Positions 58,696-64,000 of a stretch of DNA of 64,000 nucleotides are shown here, one piece after another. The stretch lies in assembly GCF_001457815.1 (NCBI RefSeq), contig NZ_LN898219.1, forward strand, positions 375,166 to 439,165. Direction: 5' to 3'. This DNA is from Vitreoscilla massiliensis (GTDB lineage: Bacteria; Pseudomonadota; Gammaproteobacteria; Burkholderiales; Neisseriaceae). The position numbers and the translations under genes are program-made. Every line of letters begins with the position of its first letter. Within the stretch, counting starts at the first letter, position 1. The notes below the pieces were generated by a model. That model did no database searches. It saw nothing but the letters and a program-made list of their open reading frames with translations, and was not told the origin of the DNA.

Positions 58696-58804
58696 TTTAC
58701 AAACTCTCGCATCAACATCAAAAAACACCATCATAAACGCTTCTGCGCCGTCTGTAAGCTGTTTTCACGCCGCACTTTGGCAAAGTGCTACTGGCAATCA
58801 ACAG

Positions 58805-58821
58805 GGTTTACAGGCCGCTGC
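58805..58821. repeat. Single DUS upstream of the PLP gene
   Basis: GTTTACAGGCCGCTGC in the 5' region of the leftward PLP gene; a half-decayed partner (GCCGTCTGTAAGC) lies at 58747-58760. Confidence 0.7.
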
Positions 58822-58950
58822 TCTTGGCTTTGTGGGATAAATGCCAATTTCATCACTCGAATTTGAGTTCCATACTAAAGACTAAATACTAAAATGCTAT
58901 AATCATATGCATTAACACACACTTACACACAAAGGAAAGAAAGGAAGAAT

Positions 58951-59205
58951 ATGGAGTTTGGGGGCATGAAGCCTTGGGTATTTGAAAAAGCCAAACACAC
59001 GGTGCGCTTTACCTGCAAAGCCTTGGAAGACCCAGAATTATCCGCGCCAACCATCTTGCATTTGCACTGTGTTTTGCACGAAAGCCTGAAAATTTTGGCC
59101 TATGCCAGCGGCCATTTGGAATTGTGGAACCGCGAGTTGGTTAAGAAATTTGCATTTCATCCTGAGCAGTGCGAGGAATTTCTTAGTCAATTTGGTCAGC
59201 CTTAA
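58951..59205 (+). CDS. Small hypothetical protein, 84 residues
   Basis: Cytoplasmic, helical, with no recognised domain. PWVFEKAKHTVRFTCKALEDPE, then a His/Cys-bearing middle (ILHLHCVLHESLKI) and a charged C-terminus (HPEQCEEFLSQFG). It is well supported by a strong AAAGGAAG leader before the ATG and its own terminator 25 bp after the stop. An internal ATG at 58966 is possible as a start. Confidence 0.72.
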   Translation: MEFGGMKPWVFEKAKHTVRFTCKALEDPELSAPTILHLHCVLHESLKILAYASGHLELWNRELVKKFAFHPEQCEEFLSQFGQP

Positions 59206-59229
59206 GTGTGGCTGGAACCTGAAATGTCG

Positions 59230-59257
59230 AAGACAGCGTGTTTGCTGTCTTTTTTAT
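59230..59257 (+). terminator. Rho-independent terminator
   Basis: AAGACAGC-GTGTTT-GCTGTCTT followed by TTTTTA; it ends the 84-residue gene. It contains no DUS. Confidence 0.92.
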
Positions 59258-59450
59258 GGCCGACAATTTAGCTGACTTGTGATACAACTATCAGCTGATA
59301 AAGCCGAGCAATTTGCTCAACTATTTTTGCTGTTGTTATACTTACGCCTTGCTGGTTTGAACGCGTGCGCATGGCGAGGCTTGAAATTGGCAAAGCAGAG
59401 CAAATATTAGGTGGATACAGCGCCACACAACATCAAAAGGTTCATCATTC

Positions 59451-60227
59451 ATGAATGTTATTCCAGACGTGCAAAGCAGCGTCGACGTTCGCAATTTACC
59501 GATACAACAAGTCGGGATTAAAAATCTGCGCTTCCCCTTACAATGGGCAAGCAGCAATGGCCCACAAGCGACGGTGGCACACCTGACCATGACGGTATAC
59601 CTGCCTGCCGAACAAAAAGGCACGCACATGTCGCGCTTTGTGCAATTGATGGAAGATGAAGCAGCCACCGTATTGGATGCGCAAGGCTTGCAACGCCTCA
59701 CTTGGGAAATGCTCAAGCGTTTGGATTCGGCGGCGGGCAAATTGGACATTTCCTTCCCATATTTCCGCACCAAAACCGCACCGGTGTCTGGCATCAAAAG
59801 CCTGCTTGATTACGATGTGCGCGTGGTCGGTACGGTAGAGGCGGGTGTTTACCATGCTGAATTACAGGTGTTGATCCCTGTGACCAGCTTGTGCCCGTGC
59901 TCAAAAGAAATTTCGCAATACGGCGCCCACAATCAGCGCTCACACGTCACCATCAATTTGCGCCACAGCGGCGACATGCAAATTGATGAATTGATTGATT
60001 TGGTTGAAGAACAGGCATCATGCCAGTTATACGGCTTGCTCAAACGTCCAGACGAGAAATACGTCACCGAACGCGCGTATGAAAACCCGAAATTCGTCGA
60101 AGACATGGTGCGCGATGTTGCCGCCCGTTTGCGTGACGATGCCCGCGTCAGCCAATTCACGGTGGAAAGCGAAAATTTCGAGTCCATCCACAACCATTCG
60201 GCGTATGCATTGATACAATACCCATAA
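59451..60227 (+). CDS. folE2: GTP cyclohydrolase I, type IB (FolE2)
   Basis: 258 residues. The family start NVIPDVQSSVDVRNLPIQQVGIKNLRFPL is clear. HMSRFVQLMED and the metal-binding Cys in LCPCSKEISQYGAHNQRS (Cys, and Glu/His nearby) mark the T-fold active site, and ESIHNHSAYALI closes it. It makes 7,8-dihydroneopterin triphosphate for folate (and queuosine) synthesis. It works with various metals and often stands in for zinc-dependent FolE when zinc is scarce. It is the typical form in Neisseriaceae. AAAGG precedes the ATG. Confidence 0.94.
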   Translation: MNVIPDVQSSVDVRNLPIQQVGIKNLRFPLQWASSNGPQATVAHLTMTVYLPAEQKGTHMSRFVQLMEDEAATVLDAQGLQRLTWEMLKRLDSAAGKLDISFPYFRTKTAPVSGIKSLLDYDVRVVGTVEAGVYHAELQVLIPVTSLCPCSKEISQYGAHNQRSHVTINLRHSGDMQIDELIDLVEEQASCQLYGLLKRPDEKYVTERAYENPKFVEDMVRDVAARLRDDARVSQFTVESENFESIHNHSAYALIQYP

Positions 60228-60241
60228 CACTGCCATACACT

Positions 60242-60287
60242 TTAAGCGGCCTGTAAACCATAGCATCGGTTTACAGGCCGCTTTTAT
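60242..60287 (+). terminator. DUS inverted pair after folE2
   Basis: AAGCGGCCTGTAAACC, spacer, GGTTTACAGGCCGCTTTT, 16 bp after the stop; it ends in a short T-run. Confidence 0.87.
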
Positions 60288-60463
60288 GTGTGTTGAGTGA
60301 TGTATTGGATATTGAATGTACCAGTCGCCATGGCTGCAATGACTTGCTGACATTTACCGACATGGTGGCTGTTTTGTCGACTGGCATCAGCGCGGCCATT
60401 ATCGGGATAAGCAAGCTGTGCTAGAGTGGGGCGCATCAACAATATGCGTATAGGGAGATGAAG

Positions 60464-60853
60464 ATGCGTCGCAATTGGGTGTGGGTAGTGTTGGCGGCCA
60501 GTGCCATGCCGCTGCAAGCGCAAGTGGTGGCTGAGGAAACGTTTTTTGAACAAGGTTTGCGCGCGTGTTTGGAAAACAGCTATGCCGCCAAAATGGTGGC
60601 AGCGGCGCGGCAACAAGGGGTGAGCCGCGCGCAATTGCAACCTATTTTGCAAGCGATGGCCGCCAGCAAAAACGGCGATGAGGCCGAGGTGTTTGCTGAG
60701 GCAGTGCGCCTGAGTGTGGATGAGGTCTATGCCTATCCCATCGCCGCTACCACTGCTGAAAAACAAACTTTTGTGACCGATGCCCAAGCCAATTTTTACC
60801 AAAGCTGCGTGACCTCGTTCAGCCACAAATTGGCGCAAATGGAAGCCGAATAA
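60464..60853 (+). CDS. Secreted hypothetical protein, 129 residues
   Basis: A Sec signal (NWVWVVLAASAMPLQAQ, cleaved near residue 19-20) precedes a helical Ala/Gln-rich mature part with two Cys (LRACLENSY and YQSCVTSF). The family is not recognised. The ATG at 60464 has GGGAG 7 nt upstream; ATG at 60458 is closer to the site and less likely. It is a single gene bounded by DUS stem-loops. Confidence 0.7.
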   Translation: MRRNWVWVVLAASAMPLQAQVVAEETFFEQGLRACLENSYAAKMVAAARQQGVSRAQLQPILQAMAASKNGDEAEVFAEAVRLSVDEVYAYPIAATTAEKQTFVTDAQANFYQSCVTSFSHKLAQMEAE

Positions 60854-60868
60854 ACATCTGAAAATCAT

Positions 60869-60902
60869 ATGCGGCCTGTAAAGGGTTTACAGGCCGCTTA
60901 AT
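60869..60902 (+). terminator. DUS inverted pair
   Basis: ATGCGGCCTGTAAAG-GGTTTACAGGCCGCTTAA, a nearly loopless facing pair of AT- and AA-forms after the secreted protein gene. Confidence 0.87.
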
Positions 60903-61015
60903 GCCGCTAAAGCAAGCCACACATTAACAACCCTTCATATCACGGCATAAGGCAGATGCAAGCACCATACGCACATATTGGTTCGTGATGGGCAAGACCC
61001 AACAGAGGAAAAATA

Positions 61016-62065
61016 ATGAGCAACACTTGGGAACAACAGGCGATACAGACGTTGCGCAGCGACATGCACCGCACTTCCGACACGCATTTGTACCGCTTGG
61101 ATTTGCCGTGTTTTCAACATGTGGATGTGTATTTGAAAGACGAATCCACCCATCCCACTGGCAGCTTGAAACACCGTTTGGCGCGGTCGCTGTTTTTGCA
61201 TGCGTTGTGCAGCGGTCGCATCCATGAGGGCATGCCCATCATTGAAGCCTCGTCTGGCAGCACGGCGGTGTCGGAGGCGTATTTTGCGCGTTTGTTACAA
61301 TTGCCGTTTTACGCGGTGATTACCGCCAGCACCAGTCCGAGCAAAATCCAATTGATTGAGTCTTTGGGCGGCCATTGCCATTTTGTTGAACGGGCGAGCG
61401 AGGTGTATGCGGCGGCACAAGCCTTGGCCGATGACATGCGCGGCCATTATATGGACCAATTCACTTATGCCGAGCAAGCGACCGACTGGCGCGGCAATAA
61501 CAACATTGCCCAAAGCATTTTTGAACAAATGCAGTTAGAGCGCCATCCGATACCGAAAGCCTTGGTGATGAGCCCCGGCACCGGTGGCACTTCGGCGACC
61601 TTGGGGCGCTACATCCGCTATTATGGTTTGGACACGCACATGGTGGTGGTCGACCCTGAATATTCGGTGTTTTACGATGGCTACACCCAAGGCAATCCGC
61701 ACATCATTGGCGAGCGTGGCAGCCGCATCGAAGGCATAGGTCGGCCGCGCATGGAGGCATCGTTTTTAAGCGGCGTCATCGACCGCATGATTAAAGTACC
61801 GGATGCGGCGTCGGTGGCGGCGATGTTGTGGCTGAGCGAGCGCTTGGGGCGCAAAGTGGGCGCGTCAACTGGCACCAATATGTGGGGCGTGTTACAACTG
61901 GCGCATGAGATGTATGTGGCTGGGCAAACCGGCTCCATCGTGACCTTGATTTGCGATGGCGGCGAGCGCTACCAAGACACGTATTACCATCCCGCGTGGG
62001 TAGCAGAACACATAGGCGACATTGCACCGGCGCAAGCGCAGATACGGCAATGGACAGGCATGTGA
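61016..62065 (+). CDS. PLP-dependent L-cysteine desulfhydrase (Cds1-like)
   Basis: 349 residues of fold-type II. The PLP Lys is in STHPTGSLKHRLARSLF, the Asn/Ser loop in EASSGSTAVSEAYFARLL, and the phosphate loop in SPGTGGTSATLGRYIRYYG. GASTGTNMWGVLQLA and ICDGGERYQDTYY close the fold. This set matches Cds1 of Mycobacterium, which breaks L-cysteine to pyruvate, sulfide and ammonia. A wider cysteine synthase-like reading is possible. AGAGG lies about 9 nt before the ATG. Confidence 0.88.
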   Translation: MSNTWEQQAIQTLRSDMHRTSDTHLYRLDLPCFQHVDVYLKDESTHPTGSLKHRLARSLFLHALCSGRIHEGMPIIEASSGSTAVSEAYFARLLQLPFYAVITASTSPSKIQLIESLGGHCHFVERASEVYAAAQALADDMRGHYMDQFTYAEQATDWRGNNNIAQSIFEQMQLERHPIPKALVMSPGTGGTSATLGRYIRYYGLDTHMVVVDPEYSVFYDGYTQGNPHIIGERGSRIEGIGRPRMEASFLSGVIDRMIKVPDAASVAAMLWLSERLGRKVGASTGTNMWGVLQLAHEMYVAGQTGSIVTLICDGGERYQDTYYHPAWVAEHIGDIAPAQAQIRQWTGM

Positions 62066-62085
62066 TGAGATAGACATGGAACGAA

Positions 62086-62129
62086 ACAAGCGGCCTGTAA
62101 ACCGATTAGGGGTTTACAGGCCGCTTGTT
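62086..62129. terminator. DUS inverted pair between convergent genes
   Basis: CAAGCGGCCTGTAAACC, spacer, GGTTTACAGGCCGCTTG, serving both the Cds1-like and the phosphopantetheinyl transferase genes. Confidence 0.87.
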
Positions 62130-62148
62130 TATATGGATTCACGGCGGC

Positions 62149-62754
62149 TTATGTTGGTAAGTCTAGGTAATGCCATTCCATCGCACGCGGTGGCTGTTGC
62201 CATGCCAAGGCCCACACACAATCATCACGGACATGGCTTTGGTAGGTGTAAGTGTGCGGTGGCAAGAGCAGATGACCGTGTGTTTCTTTGCCATCAAAAC
62301 CAGTGTCCAATGCGCACATGTCTTGTTGTATACCTGTGCCGGCAGCTTTAAGCAGCGCTTCTTTGATTGTCCACACTTGCAACCAATAGCGCAGCGGCTC
62401 GGCCGCGTGTTGATAATGTTGCCATTCTTGCGGGCTTAAGCTCGCCTCTATCACCGCAGCACGGATGGTGCGTGGATAAGACTCGATGTCTATGCCCAAG
62501 GCGTTGTCGGTGTGGCCACACACCAAGGCCAGATGGTGTTTGCTGTGGCTGAGGTTGAATTGCCAATCCGGGTAATCGCGCAAATAAGGCTTACCGTGGG
62601 CATTGTGGTGCAGATGCAAAGCGTGGCCATCGGGAAGATGCAAGCAATGGCGCAACCAAGTGTGCGCATAGGCATGCAGCGCTTCACGCGGCGCATGGGC
62701 AGGAAAACGGCGGCTGATGTCGCTGTGCGCCGCTATGTGCACAAACAATCGCAT
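62149..62754 (-). CDS. 4'-phosphopantetheinyl transferase (Sfp type)
   Basis: 201 residues. The Sfp motifs are FNLSHSKHHLALVCG, ALGIDIESYPR (metal-binding Asp and Glu) and WTIKEALLKAAGTG (KEA). It attaches 4'-phosphopantetheine to acyl carrier proteins. The start at 62754 fits the family start; a GTG at 62784 would overlap the preceding gene. The neighbours (small secreted DUF protein, ketosynthase) make it the activating enzyme for the carrier proteins of an aryl-polyene-type cluster. Confidence 0.9.
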   Translation of the reverse strand: MRLFVHIAAHSDISRRFPAHAPREALHAYAHTWLRHCLHLPDGHALHLHHNAHGKPYLRDYPDWQFNLSHSKHHLALVCGHTDNALGIDIESYPRTIRAAVIEASLSPQEWQHYQHAAEPLRYWLQVWTIKEALLKAAGTGIQQDMCALDTGFDGKETHGHLLLPPHTYTYQSHVRDDCVWALAWQQPPRAMEWHYLDLPT

Positions 62755-62767
62755 GTTGGTTGTGCTT

Positions 62768-63199
62768 TTATTTGACCAAATCACCTTTTAAGGCCACGCC
62801 AGCCATGGCGGTGCCTACGCTGCATTGGTAGTTGCTGGTGCTGCTGTAAGTGTCTTTTTTGTAATAGCTGACGATGTTGCGCACCGACGTCGCGCCGGCA
62901 TTTTTGGCCGCGGTTTGCAATTGGATTAAGGCTGAGCGCAGCACATGGTCGCAAGCCACTTCGTCTTTTTTGGCAAACGCATTGGTTTTTTTATTGGTCA
63001 CCACATCGGCCTGTAAAACTGTGCCTGTGCTGCCAGTGCCGGCCAAATAAAACGTCACCGAGCCATCTAAAAAACCATCATCGACGGCACGCTGTACCGC
63101 CTCTTGAAATGGATAAAACACCGGACGGTCGGCGGCCTGTGCCGGTGTGCTCAAATACAGGCCGCACAGACTGGTCAAAATCAGCTTGGATGGTTTCAT
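62768..63199 (-). CDS. Secreted protein of aryl-polyene clusters (excinuclease-subunit-like annotation)
   Basis: 143 residues. A Sec signal (LILTSLCGLYLSTPAQA) precedes a mature part with DGFLDGSVTFYLAG, NKKTNAFAKKDEVACDHVLRSALIQLQTAAKNAGATSVRNIVSYYKKDTY, then QCSVGTAMAGVALKG. This pattern belongs to a small periplasmic family usually annotated, misleadingly, as an excinuclease ATPase subunit and found regularly in aryl-polyene gene clusters. Two Cys may form a disulfide. Its role is unknown. It starts 16 bp after the ketosynthase and ends 13 bp before the PPTase start. Confidence 0.8.
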   Translation of the reverse strand: MKPSKLILTSLCGLYLSTPAQAADRPVFYPFQEAVQRAVDDGFLDGSVTFYLAGTGSTGTVLQADVVTNKKTNAFAKKDEVACDHVLRSALIQLQTAAKNAGATSVRNIVSYYKKDTYSSTSNYQCSVGTAMAGVALKGDLVK

Positions 63200-63215
63200 G
63201 TCGTTTTCCCTTATT

Positions 63216-64000
63216 TTATGGTGTGTGGACTTGGCGGAAAATCAATGAGGTATTGATGCCGCCAAAGGCGAAATTATTGCTCATGATGCAATCGGCTGCG
63301 AATTGCTGTGCGCTGTTTTTGATGTAATTGAGTGGTGCGCACGCAGGGTCGACCTCGTCCAAATTCAAATTGGCGATGAAGGTTTGCTTTTGCATCATGG
63401 TGATGGCGAGCATGGCCTCGATGGCGCCGCACGCGCCCAAAGTATGGCCAAAATAGCCTTTGAGCGAGCTGATGGGGATGTCGCCGCCCAAAACTTCCAG
63501 CGTGGCTTGTGATTCGGCGATGTCGCCTTGCTCGGTGGCGGTGCCGTGGGCATTGATGTAGTCGATGGCATCGGCCTGTAAGCCGGCATCGGCCAAAGAC
63601 AGACGCATGCATTCGGCCATGGTGGCTTGGTTGGGTTGGGTGACGTGCATGCCGTCGGTATTGCTGCCATAGCCTATGAGTTCGGCGTAAATGGTGGCAC
63701 CGCGCGCGATGGCGTGTTCGTATTCTTCTAAGACCAAACAGCCTGCGCCTTCGCCTATGACCAAGCCATCGCGGCCTTTGTCATATGGGCGCGGCGTGTG
63801 TTGCGGTGCATCGTGGCGGCAACTGGTGGCAAACAGCACATCGAATACCGCCGCTTGGGTGGCGCTCAATTCTTCGGCGCCGCCGGCAATCATCACCGTT
63901 TGCTTGCCGAATTTAATCGCTTCGTAAGCCTGTCCTATGGCCATAGAGCCGGAAGTGCAGGCGCAAGAAGTGGGCAGGGTGCGTCCCTTTAAACCGAAAT
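63216..64000 (-). CDS. Beta-ketoacyl-ACP synthase, aryl-polyene type (5' end outside the window)
   Basis: At least 260 residues, open to the window edge. The active-site Cys is in SCACTSGSMAIGQAYEAI; the two catalytic His are in INAHGTATEQGD and YFGHTLGACGAIEAM, and NNFAFGGINTSL closes the thiolase fold. SCACTSGS is typical of FabF-like enzymes of aryl-polyene and xanthomonadin clusters rather than FabF of primary metabolism. A DUS copy is inside the gene near 63571. The gene continues beyond base 64000, where the rest of the cluster is expected. Confidence 0.9.
   Translation of the reverse strand, partial: FGLKGRTLPTSCACTSGSMAIGQAYEAIKFGKQTVMIAGGAEELSATQAAVFDVLFATSCRHDAPQHTPRPYDKGRDGLVIGEGAGCLVLEEYEHAIARGATIYAELIGYGSNTDGMHVTQPNQATMAECMRLSLADAGLQADAIDYINAHGTATEQGDIAESQATLEVLGGDIPISSLKGYFGHTLGACGAIEAMLAITMMQKQTFIANLNLDEVDPACAPLNYIKNSAQQFAADCIMSNNFAFGGINTSLIFRQVHTP

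Noticed and set aside
59258..59450. Riboswitch or Zur box before folE2
   Set aside because: FolE2 genes are sometimes zinc-regulated, but I could not see a convincing palindromic Zur site or a conserved riboswitch fold.
11879..62129. CRISPR array or REP/BIME elements
   Set aside because: The repeats are scattered singly or in facing pairs with no regular spacers and no cas genes; the motif and placement fit uptake sequences.

Overview
The window looks like a betaproteobacterium of the family Neisseriaceae; the genus cannot be fixed by eye. The main evidence is a short motif, GCGGCCTGTAAA, repeated dozens of times, mostly as facing pairs at gene ends. It has the CTG core and the terminator placement of Neisseriaceae DNA uptake sequences (DUS) and most resembles the Kingella-type dialect. 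Gene content fits (FolE2, TauABCD, aryl-polyene-type genes).

Region 1 (1-21,430) is accessory DNA. It opens with a complete IS3-family element (1-1214), then a leftward plasmid/ICE-like block: ArdB antirestriction protein, YqaJ nuclease, DUF932 protein and a zinc-ribbon/glycine-zipper protein, each preceded by its own stem-loop. A low-GC rightward cassette follows (FAD amine oxidoreductase, MFS transporter, LysR regulator). Next is a type I restriction-modification locus (hsdM-hsdS-hsdR) whose hsdM is broken by an apparent one-base deletion. An IS5-family element (15816-16667) abuts the remains of a P4/CP4-57-like satellite island: YagK/YfjJ (inovirus Gp2-like) protein, AlpA regulator, a tight three-gene operon of unknown function, a 183-bp spacer of about 9% GC, and a divergent unknown gene, ending at tRNA-Pro(GGG). 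DUS copies are nearly absent here.

Region 2 (22,061-30,830) is a complete non-phosphorylating L-fucose pathway under a divergent FadR-type GntR regulator: mutarotase, fucose dehydrogenase, lactonase, fuconate dehydratase, 2-keto-3-deoxyfuconate dehydrogenase and diketo-acid hydrolase (to pyruvate plus lactate), with FucP and a second MFS transporter. The putative fucose dehydrogenase has Asn where the catalytic Lys is expected.

Region 3 (30,993-42,361) holds a lipoprotein, a nitrilase with an MHS-type transporter and divergent LysR regulator, a complete tauABCD taurine operon, and a deacetylase-NhaC-aguB operon in which aguB is an internal-deletion pseudogene.

Region 4 (42,436-62,065) is mostly housekeeping or poorly known genes separated by DUS stem-loops: two LprI/DUF1311-like secreted paralogues, pirin, YitT, radical SAM, GNAT, 2OG oxygenase, a HicB-like protein, lipoproteins, an aminotransferase, LysR with a D-cysteine desulfhydrase-like enzyme, a TerB-like protein, a Cys/Met-metabolism PLP enzyme, FolE2 and a Cds1-like cysteine desulfhydrase. 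Four genes use the DUS itself as stop codon. Region 5 (62,149-64,000) is the edge of an aryl-polyene-type cluster (phosphopantetheinyl transferase, small secreted protein, ketosynthase) that runs off the window.
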